Shown here: positions 52,748 to 62,167 of the stretch, one piece after another
Layout of the letters: every line of letters starts with the position of its first letter
Position numbering within the stretch: the stretch's first letter is position 1
From: JAHEJJ01 sp965212205
GTDB taxonomy: Bacteria; Bacteroidota; Bacteroidia; Flavobacteriales; Flavobacteriaceae
Length of the DNA stretch: 64,000 nucleotides
Direction of reading: 5' to 3'
Assembly (NCBI GenBank): GCA_965212205.1
Contig: CBDBUX010000011.1
Span: 620,001-684,000 of the forward strand
Program-made: the position numbers and the translations under genes
The notes under the pieces: generated by a model
Seen by the model: only the letters and a program-made list of their open reading frames with translations
Databases searched by the model: none
Told to the model about the DNA's origin: nothing

Positions 52748-52927
52748 TTAGGTTTCGGGTATGGTTGATCGTCTAAAGGTAAATAAATCTGCGATGTAAA
52801 TTCTTAAGGCCGTGTTAAGTCGGGATCGGTACATTGCACTTTTTTAATGAAGCATTCTATTTGTACTCTTAGCGCTTAGGCTATATCTTTAAGGCAAAAC
52901 AGCAGACATAGGCTTATCGACTCTTTA

Positions 52928-53428
52928 ATGAAAATTTCATTTACTATTAATAATAAACCCGTTAGTGTAGATGTGGATCAGAACACACCACTCCTTTGGG
53001 TAATCCGGGATGAATTAAATCTCAAGGGCACAAAATTTGGTTGTGGTAAGGCAGCTTGTGGCTCATGTACCATACTCCTCGACGGCGCAGCCGTTCGTTG
53101 CTGCAACTATCCGGCTAGACTGGCAGAAGGTACGCAGGTGACCACCATAGAAGGGCTGGATCAAAACGGTACACTTCATCCGGTGCAAAGGGCCTGGATA
53201 GAAGAAGTCGTACCACAATGCGGATACTGTCAGCCCGGTTTTATCATGGCTACTGTGGCCCTGCTTGAAAGTATTCCGGAACCCACAGATGATGATATAG
53301 ATAATCATATCCTGAACCTTTGCAGATGCGGGACTTATTTCAGGATGCGTAAGGCCATCCATCGCGCCGCCGTGCTGAAAAAAGAAAGCGTTGAACCTAT
53401 TGAAAATATTACAGGTGGCGAAGAATAA
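52928..53428 (+). CDS. (2Fe-2S)-binding small subunit of a molybdenum hydroxylase (IorA/CoxS type)
   Basis: A 166-residue protein with a plant-type ferredoxin cluster (CGKAACGSCTILLDG plus a Cys in VRCCNYP) at about 38-60 and a second, four-helix cluster domain (CGYCQPGF and CRCGTY) at about 98-140. This is the usual small subunit of xanthine dehydrogenase-family enzymes. It has no signal of its own and is probably co-exported with the Tat-signal-bearing large subunit. Its 3' end overlaps the start region of that gene. Confidence 0.9.
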   Translation: MKISFTINNKPVSVDVDQNTPLLWVIRDELNLKGTKFGCGKAACGSCTILLDGAAVRCCNYPARLAEGTQVTTIEGLDQNGTLHPVQRAWIEEVVPQCGYCQPGFIMATVALLESIPEPTDDDIDNHILNLCRCGTYFRMRKAIHRAAVLKKESVEPIENITGGEE

Positions 53429-55577
53429 AAAAATATCGAGGCGTAAGTTTATAGTGCGCTCCGTGCTGGGGGGTACTGCTATTATCCTTGGGACGACCTA
53501 CCTGGCCAGGAACCCACTGCGTCGTAAAATAGCTGAAATGGCGAATACTGGAGAGCTGCCTTATGTGGGTAATACCGATGACCCGCTAATGTGGTTCGAA
53601 CTTGGCATCGATAATTTGGTAACCCTCCACTGCCCAAAGGTAGAAATGGGCCAGGGTACCTTTACAGGACTGGCTCAGATCGCCGCAGAAGAATTGGAGA
53701 TATCAATGGATCAGATCAGAGTGGTACATGCAGCTACAGATACCGGTAATATTGATGGATTAAGTACGGGAGGGAGCAATTCGATCTCGAGTTTATGGAT
53801 CAGCCTAAGAGAATTGGCCGCCACCATGAGGGAAATGTTAAGAGTAGAAGCTTCGAAAAAATTGGAAATCCCATTGACCGACCTAATAGCTGAGGACGGA
53901 TTTATAAAGGGACCAAAAAGTGAGATTAGTTATGGTGATCTTGTGAAGAATACGATAAACTGGGAAATACCCGAGATGCCAGAGCTTAAAAAACCTTCCG
54001 ATTTCAGGCATATTGGAAAGCCTGTTCCCCGGGTAGATTTGATGGACAAGGTATGTGGCTCTTCGATCTTTGGGATGGATGTTGAACTGCCCGAGATGCT
54101 CTATGGGGCTATCGTAAGGCCAACGGCTATTGGAGCGACTTTGGTTTCGGCCGATGTAGCAGCCGCTGAAGCTATGTCCGGTGTGGTGAGTATTGTTGTT
54201 GAGAAAGATTTTATTGGGGTTGTAGCTAATTCTTACACGGAAGCTGAAAACGCCAAAGAAGCCATTGAAACAAAATGGGAGACCAAAAAGATCTGGCAGA
54301 CCGAGGAGATCGAGAAGATGATCGAGGTAGGGGAGGGCACCCCTTATGTAATACAGAAAGAGGGCAAGGCCAGACGGATTCTCGACAAAGATGAAAATAT
54401 TATTCGGGCAGAATATAAAAGCCCAATCGGAGCCCATGCCCAGCTTGAACCCAATGGGGCGGTGGCAATTGTGGAAAGTGATACCGCTACGATCTGGATC
54501 TCTACTCAGGTAGTTAAGATAACCCGTGAGGAAGTGGCTGAACGGCTTGGTATGGATGTGGAACAGGTAGTGATCAAACCTACCTTTCTGGGTGGAGCCT
54601 TTGGCCGACGGTTACATACACCGCATGCCGCCGAAGTTGCACTACTATCAAGGGCTGTTGGTAGGCCTGTTAAATGTTTTTTCAATCGCAAGGAAGAATT
54701 TCAACATGATACTTTCAGGCCTCCTACTCATCACTTGCTGCGTGCTTCATTAAATGACAACGGATCTATAGAGGCTTTTGAACACCAGGTTTCAAGCGGA
54801 GATGTTATGTTTGGTTCACCTTTTACGCCACGAATTGCCGAGCCATTACTTGGTGCCGATATTGGTGCATGGCGTGGGGGAATGGTTCAATATGGAAAAA
54901 TCCCAAATTTCAGGGCTGTTTCCTGGAGGGTAAAGTTACCTTTTGCTACCAGCTGGTGGAGGAGTCTCGGACTTCTGGCGAATACTTTTGCTATTGAAAG
55001 CTTTATAGATGAGCTGGCAGAGCGCAGCTCCCGTGATCCTGTAGAATTCAGACTCGCGCATATTCAGGACGACCAACGCGGGTATCGGTTAAAAGAGGTG
55101 ATCAAATCCGTTGCTGAAATATCGGGCTGGCATAATGAAGTGGTCGATGGCAGGGCGATGGGCTTTGCCGCATCGACCGATGCCAATACACCGGTAGCCC
55201 AGGTAGCAGAGGTCTCGGTTAAAGGAAAAGAGATATTGGTTCATAAGGTATTCTGTGCCATCGACCCGGGGATGATTGTGAATCCAGACCAGGTAAAGGC
55301 ACAATGCGAAGGGAGTATCATCATGGGGATCAGCGCAGCAATGTATGAAGAGATGAAGGTGGTTGATGGTGAATTGCAACCCGAGATATATGGGCCTTAC
55401 CGCATGGCGCAGATGAGGCATAGCCCCCGTGTGATCGAAGTAGCACTATTGGAAAATGGAGCCCATCCGGGTGCTGTTGGCGAACCTCCGCTCGGACCAA
55501 TTGCTGCAGCGATAGCCAATGCAGCCTATAAGATAACTGGTCATCGACTTCGAAAAATGCCCTTGATTCCTGCTTAA
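53415..55577 (+). CDS. Molybdopterin-binding large subunit of a xanthine dehydrogenase-family enzyme (IorB type), Tat-exported
   Basis: A 720-residue protein if the GTG at 53415 is used; a TTG at 53391 gives 728. A twin-arginine signal ISRRKFIVRS is followed by a hydrophobic stretch. Moco-binding segments include GQGTFTGLAQIAAEELE, GGAFGRRL and, near the C-terminus, VGEPPLGPIAAAIANA with the catalytic Glu expected there. IorB-type enzymes hydroxylate N-heterocycles or oxidise aldehydes and pass electrons to cytochromes. No FAD medium subunit is encoded, consistent with the periplasmic two-subunit type. Substrate unknown. Confidence 0.87.
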   Translation: MAKNKKISRRKFIVRSVLGGTAIILGTTYLARNPLRRKIAEMANTGELPYVGNTDDPLMWFELGIDNLVTLHCPKVEMGQGTFTGLAQIAAEELEISMDQIRVVHAATDTGNIDGLSTGGSNSISSLWISLRELAATMREMLRVEASKKLEIPLTDLIAEDGFIKGPKSEISYGDLVKNTINWEIPEMPELKKPSDFRHIGKPVPRVDLMDKVCGSSIFGMDVELPEMLYGAIVRPTAIGATLVSADVAAAEAMSGVVSIVVEKDFIGVVANSYTEAENAKEAIETKWETKKIWQTEEIEKMIEVGEGTPYVIQKEGKARRILDKDENIIRAEYKSPIGAHAQLEPNGAVAIVESDTATIWISTQVVKITREEVAERLGMDVEQVVIKPTFLGGAFGRRLHTPHAAEVALLSRAVGRPVKCFFNRKEEFQHDTFRPPTHHLLRASLNDNGSIEAFEHQVSSGDVMFGSPFTPRIAEPLLGADIGAWRGGMVQYGKIPNFRAVSWRVKLPFATSWWRSLGLLANTFAIESFIDELAERSSRDPVEFRLAHIQDDQRGYRLKEVIKSVAEISGWHNEVVDGRAMGFAASTDANTPVAQVAEVSVKGKEILVHKVFCAIDPGMIVNPDQVKAQCEGSIIMGISAAMYEEMKVVDGELQPEIYGPYRMAQMRHSPRVIEVALLENGAHPGAVGEPPLGPIAAAIANAAYKITGHRLRKMPLIPA

Positions 55578-55606
55578 TATAAAGCGTCAGGACTTATCTT
55601 AGAATG

Positions 55607-56578
55607 CTACAATTCCAACAGATAGTCTATACTTCTTTGTAATGCTATTTCAGGTTTGGCTACCATGTCTTGCTCTACGATAAAATGTTCTACCCCGCTT
55701 TCTTTTGCGGCTGGAATGATCTCTTTAAGAGGCAGAACACCATCGCCGGCTGAACACATAACCGGAAAGAGTTCCATCCATTGAGATGGATCCCCGCCAT
55801 CGCCAGAAAACCTTCTTTTTTCCATCATGTCCTTTACGTGCATCAGCTTATACCGACCAGGATACTTGCTTAAATACTCAAGTGGATCGGCGCCCCCAGC
55901 GGTGGTCCAGAACAGATCCATTTCAAAATATACCCAGTCTTTTTCCGTATTTTCCATGAGGTATTGTAATGGGATCTGTCCGTCTGTCTCATTAAGCCCG
56001 TAACCGTGGTTGTGGTAGGCAAATTTAATGCCCAGTTCGACGGCTCTTTTCCCAATTTTGTTAAAAAGATCTGCAGTTCTTTTATAATCGTCCATGTTCT
56101 TTCTGTTCTCTGCAGGTAAGGCAGGCAAAACAACATATTCATAATTCAGCGTTTTGCTAGCTTTGGCAAGATCTTCAATATGGTTTTCCAGTGTTACCAA
56201 ATCAGTATGTATTGCAGGTATGCTAATGTTGTGTTCGTCAATTATAGATTTCAGATTGGCAACGGATTGGCCATAAAACCCACTCCCGGAAAATCCCAAT
56301 CTCGGCGCCAGAGATTCCCAGCGTTCCTTGGCCGAATTAGCGCTAAAAGGGTAGGGGCCGTATAATTCCAGTTTTCTAAAACCCATCTCAGCCAGCATTT
56401 GTACACCGCGGGCGAAGTCCTTTTCCATTAGTAGTGGAACTGAAAATAATTGAAGACCTATGTCTTTTAACATCAATGGCTTGTTCTTTGTGCCGAGCCA
56501 GGCAAAGACTTCTGTTGGCAGTGCCGAAGCAGCAGCTAAGGCAGCTGTTGATCCTAAAAATTTACGTCTTTTCATCAT
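55607..56578 (-). CDS. Exported sugar phosphate isomerase/epimerase-like TIM-barrel protein (second copy)
   Basis: A 323-residue protein with a Tat-type signal (KRRKFLGSTAALAAASA, ending near EVFA). TIM-barrel metal-site segments are FRKLELYGPYPF, KFAYHNHGYGL, YFEMDLFWTTAGG, LMHVKDM and HFIVEQD. The family includes sugar epimerases and 3-keto-sugar enzymes; the substrate is unknown. It is distinct in sequence from the one at 33211-34152. It is the last of three leftward genes; the amidohydrolase ends 9 bp before its start. Confidence 0.8.
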   Translation of the reverse strand: MMKRRKFLGSTAALAAASALPTEVFAWLGTKNKPLMLKDIGLQLFSVPLLMEKDFARGVQMLAEMGFRKLELYGPYPFSANSAKERWESLAPRLGFSGSGFYGQSVANLKSIIDEHNISIPAIHTDLVTLENHIEDLAKASKTLNYEYVVLPALPAENRKNMDDYKRTADLFNKIGKRAVELGIKFAYHNHGYGLNETDGQIPLQYLMENTEKDWVYFEMDLFWTTAGGADPLEYLSKYPGRYKLMHVKDMMEKRRFSGDGGDPSQWMELFPVMCSAGDGVLPLKEIIPAAKESGVEHFIVEQDMVAKPEIALQRSIDYLLEL

Positions 56579-56587
56579 AATTCTAAT

Positions 56588-57961
56588 TTATTTACTGGCA
56601 TTCAATTCTATTTCCTCTAACCGTTTATCAATATCTTCCCTCGATAACCAGTTTCCACCCAGGAGTACAGCATCGATGTCTTTTAATGCAGAAATATTCC
56701 CGAGCGGATTGTTTTTTAACAGCACAGCATCGGCCTGCAGCCCTGGTTTTATTTCACCAAAAACATCCTGCATGTCCAGGTATTCGGCAACATTAATTGT
56801 TCCCGATTGAAGAATCTCTAAGGGAGTAAGTCCGGCCCTGATCATACCCTCCATTTCGTGGTGAATGGAAAATCCAGGGACATTAAAAATCTGCGGAGCA
56901 TCGGACCCGAGGAGAAGGCCTTTCCCATGATCTTGTATTGCCTTGATTAATTGTCTTCTGATCTCTATGAAAGTATTCCAACGCTCCTCATCAAAACCGC
57001 TTTCAGCACCAGTGGCCCGTACTTTGCGTTCTCTCCAGTTATCAAGAGTCGCTTTGGGCATGTATTTCATCTCGGGCTGTGAAAGCATTTCGTCGGCCGT
57101 GGTGGGCGCATACCAGCGTTCAAAAAGGCTCTGTGTTGGGACTACCCATACATTTTTAGCTTTAGATTTTTGAACTAAAACCTTGATTTTAGATGTATCG
57201 GCCAATAGAGTGAAATTAAACCCAAAAAATCCATTATTGTCTGGATCATTAATTTTCTCCTTGTCTACAAGTCCTTCCAGAAAACCGTCAACATGATCTA
57301 TTGTTGCAAATTCGCTTTCAAGAGCTAAATGGATGCCCACATCTACAGGTACATGACCGGCAAATGGAATTCCATACTCCCGGGCCGTCTGTGCCAATTC
57401 TTCAAAAACCTCCAGCCTGATACCCGGGTGTATTTTTAAAAAATCATATCCCGCTTCTGCATATGCGGTTACCTTATTCCGTGCTTCCTCGGGCGTTTGG
57501 ACAGTATTTCCATTAAGGGAAGGGCTGGAAGTGATAATCCTCGGACTCAAGAGTTCTCCGTTAATTACCCGTTCCCTTAGTTCCAGATGAGAGGGGTGCC
57601 CCAGCATTCCTCTAATGGTTGTGATGCCGTTGGACAGATAGAGGAAAAGAGTTTCTTCCATCCGGCTCTGAGAGGTAGGGGGAGAGGGGATATGAGCGTG
57701 CATTTCCGACAAGCCGGGTAGTATAAATTGACCGTCTGCGTCAATCCGATTTCTATAAGCCTCAGGATTTTTTATTTGGTCCGAAATGCTTACAAATCTG
57801 CCGGAATCTATGACAATATTCTGAGCCTCAATGATTACACCGTTTCGCACGTCAACCACATCAATATTCGAAATCAGTAGGGCTGTCGGACTTACGCTCT
57901 CTTGTGACTGTGTACACGACAGGAAAAGAATACTAAAACAAACAAAAATTATGTTCTTCAT
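56588..57961 (-). CDS. Amidohydrolase family lipoprotein
   Basis: A 457-residue lipoprotein (ILFLSC, Cys16). The metal-dependent amidohydrolase barrel begins FILPGLSEMHAHIP with the HxH pair, continues with FLKIHPG (Lys of the binuclear site) and PFAGHVPVDVGI, and ends with LLLGSDAPQ carrying the catalytic Asp. The C-terminal small beta-domain returns as LKNNPLGNISALKDI. It is related to imidazolonepropionase or prolidase-like amidohydrolases; the substrate is unknown. It is exported, so it likely acts on an environmental amide or lactone. Operon with the isomerase and the OmdA-like gene. Confidence 0.85.
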   Translation of the reverse strand: MKNIIFVCFSILFLSCTQSQESVSPTALLISNIDVVDVRNGVIIEAQNIVIDSGRFVSISDQIKNPEAYRNRIDADGQFILPGLSEMHAHIPSPPTSQSRMEETLFLYLSNGITTIRGMLGHPSHLELRERVINGELLSPRIITSSPSLNGNTVQTPEEARNKVTAYAEAGYDFLKIHPGIRLEVFEELAQTAREYGIPFAGHVPVDVGIHLALESEFATIDHVDGFLEGLVDKEKINDPDNNGFFGFNFTLLADTSKIKVLVQKSKAKNVWVVPTQSLFERWYAPTTADEMLSQPEMKYMPKATLDNWRERKVRATGAESGFDEERWNTFIEIRRQLIKAIQDHGKGLLLGSDAPQIFNVPGFSIHHEMEGMIRAGLTPLEILQSGTINVAEYLDMQDVFGEIKPGLQADAVLLKNNPLGNISALKDIDAVLLGGNWLSREDIDKRLEEIELNASK

Positions 57962-57972
57962 GGTAGTAACAT

Positions 57973-58551
57973 TTATGTTCTCGATTTAACGCCGGCTTCA
58001 CAGAGCTGGATAATTTCTGCGATTCTCTTTGCTCTTGTCTCCGGCCTTTTGGCCTGATTAAGCCAATAGAGATAAGACTTTTGGTAGGTGCGGCTAAAAC
58101 CTTCATAATTTTTAATTGCTTTTGAATTCTTGGCAAATGCCTGTTGCAAATCGGCCGGAATAACCCCATTCTCTACATCATCCAATGCAGTCCAGGATCC
58201 ATCTTTTTTTGCTTCCTCAATTTTCTTTAAACCGCTTTCGTGTATCAAACCAAAAGAATGCAATTCTTCTATATGTTTTTTATTGAGTTTACTCCAGGCA
58301 CTCTTTGACTTTCGCGGGCAGAAATACTGTCTTCTTTTACCTTCACCCAAACTTTTTACAGTGCTGTCTATCCATCCGTAACACAGGGCGACCCTCACAG
58401 CATCCTCCCAGCGCATATTGGCTTTATCATGCCCCACTTTATAAAAGATCAGATTTATTCCCGGTTTTTTGTCGTGATATTCTTCCAGCCACTGCCGCCA
58501 ATGAGCGGCAGATTCGAAATATATTTCAGGTATGTCATTAAAACTGGGCAC
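57973..58551 (-). CDS. YdeI/OmdA family protein
   Basis: A 192-residue protein typical of the YdeI family: FESAAHWRQWLEEYHDKKPGINLIFYK, WEDAVRVALCYGWIDSTVKSLG, RRQYFCPRKSKSAWSKLNKKHIEEL and the C-terminal YLYWLNQAKRPETRAKRIAEI. The role is unclear; the family has been linked to antimicrobial peptide resistance in enterobacteria. The start is GTG. It is the first gene of the leftward three-gene cluster, 11 bp before the amidohydrolase start. It is unrelated in architecture to the DUF1905 version at 47654. Confidence 0.85.
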   Translation of the reverse strand: MPSFNDIPEIYFESAAHWRQWLEEYHDKKPGINLIFYKVGHDKANMRWEDAVRVALCYGWIDSTVKSLGEGKRRQYFCPRKSKSAWSKLNKKHIEELHSFGLIHESGLKKIEEAKKDGSWTALDDVENGVIPADLQQAFAKNSKAIKNYEGFSRTYQKSYLYWLNQAKRPETRAKRIAEIIQLCEAGVKSRT

Positions 58552-58717
58552 TTCTTCTTTAACGTTCTGAGCTTGGTTAATCCAACTGTGTTTGTCTATA
58601 TTTAGGGCTCTTTATCAGGGCCATATCAATATACCAATTATTTGATTGTCTGAAGAATACAGTATGTTGATTTTAGAACCTTTCAGACTATCACCGTTTA
58701 TGAATATCTATTGCAAA

Positions 58718-61700
58718 ATGAACTTGATCCTAAAGAATATACCCGGTTTAATAATTTTTACACTCATAGGGCTTTTGATGGTTGGTTGCCAGAATAAAAG
58801 AGAAGGTAGCCCAAAAGTTTTGGTCTTTTATAAGACCATGGGGTTTAAGCACGAATCTATTCCGGCAGGAATAGCGGCAATACAGGAATTAGGCAAAACA
58901 CACGATTTTGAGGTCGATACTACGCGGAATGCATTGTTATTTGATGAAGAAAACCTAAAACAATATGCAGCGGTCATTTTCTTAAGTACAACAGGAGATG
59001 TTTTAGATCACCTGCAGGAAGCGGCTTTTGAACGCTATATTCAGGCCGGAGGGGGATTTGTTGGAATTCATGCGGCCACGGATACGGAGTACGACTGGAA
59101 CTGGTACGGAAGACTTGTGGGCGCATATTTTGAAAGCCATCCTCCAGGGGTTGCCGAGGCCGAATATCATGTGACAGACACTGAATTTGCCGCTACTTCA
59201 TTTTTTGCCGATACCATATGGAATCGTACAGATGAAATGTACAATTTCAAAAAGATCAATCCTGATATCCGGGTGATCATGACAATTGATGAATCTACTT
59301 ATGAAGGTGGAAATAACGGCGATTATCATCCGATGAGTTGGTATCATGAGTACGATGGCGGCCGATCTTTTTATACGGCCCTGGGGCATACAAACGAAAG
59401 TTTTTCAGATGAGTTGTATTTGAAACATCTTTTGGGTGGAATACAATATGCCATTGGTGAAAATCTGGAGCTTGAATATACGAATGCTTCCAGTCAGATT
59501 CCGCCAGAGCAGGATCGGTTTAGCAAAGAGGTACTTACCATCGGTAAATTCTATGAACCCACTGAGATGACTATTCTTCCCAACAACGATGTCCTGATAG
59601 CCCAAAGAAGAGGTGAGATTATGCGTTACCAGGATAAAACCGGGGAGTTAGAACAAGTAGCTTCCCTGGATGTATATCATACGTCTTTAAAATCGCCTGG
59701 TCTTAATGTTGAAAATGGACTCATGGGACTACAAAAAGATCCTGATTATTCGGATAATCACTGGATCTACGCGTACTACTCCCCAACAGGAAATAAGTGG
59801 GTCAACCGATTGTCCAGATTTAAGTATTATGACGGAGAATTTGATCTAGCTTCGGAGCAGCTGATCCTTGAAGTGGAGACCGACAGGGAGGTTTGTTGCC
59901 ATACCGGTGGTTCAATTGCCTTTGGCCCTGATAAACTTCTATATCTTTCCACCGGAGATAATTCTACACCATTTGATGAGGTAGGGGTACCCTATGCTAA
60001 CCATGGTTTTGCACCTTTGAACGACATCCCTGGAAAGCAAAATTTTGATGCCGGCAGATCTTCCGGAAATACAAATGACTTGCGGGGTAAGGTATTGCGT
60101 ATTAAAGTCAATGATGATGGGACCTACGATATACCGGCCAATAATCTCTTCCCGCTAGGGACAGCTCAAACCAGAGCTGAGATCTATACCATGGGTCATC
60201 GGAATCCTTATCGGATCTCGGTCGATTCAAAGAATGGAAATTTATACTGGGGCGACGTGGGTCCGGATGCACAGGGCGATAGTCTTTCAACCAGGGGACC
60301 ACGGGGATATGATGAGCTTAATCAAGCTACAGAAGCAGGCAATTTTGGTTGGCCCTTCTTTATCGGCGACAACAAACCTTACGTTGCTTACGACTATCAG
60401 ACCGGTAAAAGCGGCAATGCCTTTGATCCGGAGCAACCGGTTAACAACTCCAGAAACAACACCGGCCTGAAAAAGCTTCCAAAAGCTATGCCAGCCTTTG
60501 TTTTCTATCCATACGCACATACACCCGAATTTCCACAGATCGGGACCGGAGGTAGAAATGCCATGGCAGGCCCTGTTCTCTATTCAGACCAGTACAATGG
60601 AGATGATAAACTACCAGCTTATTTCGACGGAAAATTATTGATATATGATTGGATGAGAGGTTGGATGAAAGCAGTTAGTTTCTTCGATGATGGTTCTTTT
60701 AACAAGATGGAACCCTTCGCAAGCGATGTTGAGATCAACAGTCTGATCGATATGGAACTCGGACCCGATGGCAGGCTCTATTTGCTGGAATACGGTACGG
60801 GATGGTTTACACAGAATTCAGATTCGGGCCTGAGCTATATTGCCTTTAACGGTGGAAACAGACCACCAGTTATAGACCATTTAATAGTCGACAGGGATTC
60901 GGGAGGTCTGCCACTGTCAATCAATCTTGAGGCCAATGCGAGAGATCGTGAAAAGGATCCCATAACCTATATATGGGATCTCGGTGATGGAACTGTTAGT
61001 GAAACGGAAGAAGCTCAGTTGTCCTATGAATATAGTGAAGCAGGGGAATACGAGGTCTCTGTGAGCGTAAAAGACAGCCAAGGAGCTGTCGCCATGAGCG
61101 AAGTACTGAAGATTGTGGCAGGTAATTTCAGACCTGAGGTCACCATTGAACTCACGGGTGGGAATTCATCATTTTTTATTCCCGGTTTGCCCATATCCTA
61201 CGAAACTTCTGTAAATGATCCGGACGCCAAGGCTCCAATCAATCCAGAAGATATTTTGGTTACCGTCGATTACATATCTGGAATGGACAAAGCACAACTT
61301 TCATCGGGTCATAAAATAATTTCTATGGCCGAGCGTGGAAAAGGACTGAGTCAGTCTTTGGATTGCAAGGCCTGTCATAAGGAGAACGGAACCTCCATAG
61401 GGCCTTCTTATCTGGAAATTTCAGAAAGGTATAAGGACGACCCAAATGCGGCAAGTTATTTACAAAACAAGATCGTGACTGGTGGCGGCGGCGTCTGGGG
61501 TGAAGTGGTAATGGCAGCGCATCCAGACCTTACCCAGTCCGAGACGAGGATGCTTACCGAGTACATTCTGTCCCTGGCCCGGGGAGAAGCAATAAGAAAA
61601 AGTTTACTACCTCCGGCCGGAACTATTATGCCTGAACAAAAAAGTCTTGATGCCGTGTTGTTGCTTACAGCCAGTTATACCGATCAGGGTAGTGGCAATG

Positions 61701-62158
61701 CAATTCCATTAACCGGCTCACAATCTATTCAGCTTCGAAGTAACACAATGACATTTTCGGAAGGGACGCCGCGCCAGGATATGAATCTTGTCAATTATGA
61801 TAATATGAATTTACTGCTGCTTCCACCACAGGAATGCTGGTTTGCATTTGAAGATCTGGACCTGACAGGTATAAAGACTGCAATACTTACACTTGGTTGG
61901 ATGCAAGCGCCAGAATCTGGTATTGATTTTGAACTGCGATTAAATGCTGCAGACGGCGATTTGATAGGAAAAGGACGCCTGCCCAAACAAGCTCAGGCCC
62001 AGGAAGGTCAGATCACAAATGGTCAAATTAGTATCAGCTTTGATAAAGAAGTGAATGCAAGAGGCCAGGATCTTTATTTTGTACACAAACCTATGGAAGG
62101 CGAGGACGGTGTAAGTTCACTGGTTGCAATCATCACTACAACTTTGAGTGCTAACTAA
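58718..62158 (+). CDS. ThuA - PQQ sugar dehydrogenase - PKD - cytochrome c fusion lipoprotein
   Basis: A 1146-residue lipoprotein (lipobox LLMVGC near residue 25). Domains in order: ThuA-like (about 35-245; VLVFYKTMGFKHESIPAGI, GFVGIHAATDTEYDW, YTALGHT), a glucose/sorbosone dehydrogenase-type propeller (about 265-690; GLMGLQKDPDY, HTGGSIAFGPD, YTMGHRNPYRIS), PKD (about 715-800), a small cytochrome c (about 860-960; CKACH, ligand Met in GEVVMAAHPDL) and a carbohydrate-binding-like C-terminus. It would oxidise a sugar outside the membrane with internal haem transfer. The frame opens at a TTG at 58646, but the ATG at 58718 fits the lipoprotein signal. Confidence 0.83.
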   Translation: MNLILKNIPGLIIFTLIGLLMVGCQNKREGSPKVLVFYKTMGFKHESIPAGIAAIQELGKTHDFEVDTTRNALLFDEENLKQYAAVIFLSTTGDVLDHLQEAAFERYIQAGGGFVGIHAATDTEYDWNWYGRLVGAYFESHPPGVAEAEYHVTDTEFAATSFFADTIWNRTDEMYNFKKINPDIRVIMTIDESTYEGGNNGDYHPMSWYHEYDGGRSFYTALGHTNESFSDELYLKHLLGGIQYAIGENLELEYTNASSQIPPEQDRFSKEVLTIGKFYEPTEMTILPNNDVLIAQRRGEIMRYQDKTGELEQVASLDVYHTSLKSPGLNVENGLMGLQKDPDYSDNHWIYAYYSPTGNKWVNRLSRFKYYDGEFDLASEQLILEVETDREVCCHTGGSIAFGPDKLLYLSTGDNSTPFDEVGVPYANHGFAPLNDIPGKQNFDAGRSSGNTNDLRGKVLRIKVNDDGTYDIPANNLFPLGTAQTRAEIYTMGHRNPYRISVDSKNGNLYWGDVGPDAQGDSLSTRGPRGYDELNQATEAGNFGWPFFIGDNKPYVAYDYQTGKSGNAFDPEQPVNNSRNNTGLKKLPKAMPAFVFYPYAHTPEFPQIGTGGRNAMAGPVLYSDQYNGDDKLPAYFDGKLLIYDWMRGWMKAVSFFDDGSFNKMEPFASDVEINSLIDMELGPDGRLYLLEYGTGWFTQNSDSGLSYIAFNGGNRPPVIDHLIVDRDSGGLPLSINLEANARDREKDPITYIWDLGDGTVSETEEAQLSYEYSEAGEYEVSVSVKDSQGAVAMSEVLKIVAGNFRPEVTIELTGGNSSFFIPGLPISYETSVNDPDAKAPINPEDILVTVDYISGMDKAQLSSGHKIISMAERGKGLSQSLDCKACHKENGTSIGPSYLEISERYKDDPNAASYLQNKIVTGGGGVWGEVVMAAHPDLTQSETRMLTEYILSLARGEAIRKSLLPPAGTIMPEQKSLDAVLLLTASYTDQGSGNAIPLTGSQSIQLRSNTMTFSEGTPRQDMNLVNYDNMNLLLLPPQECWFAFEDLDLTGIKTAILTLGWMQAPESGIDFELRLNAADGDLIGKGRLPKQAQAQEGQITNGQISISFDKEVNARGQDLYFVHKPMEGEDGVSSLVAIITTTLSAN

Positions 62159-62167
62159 TAGTATAAG

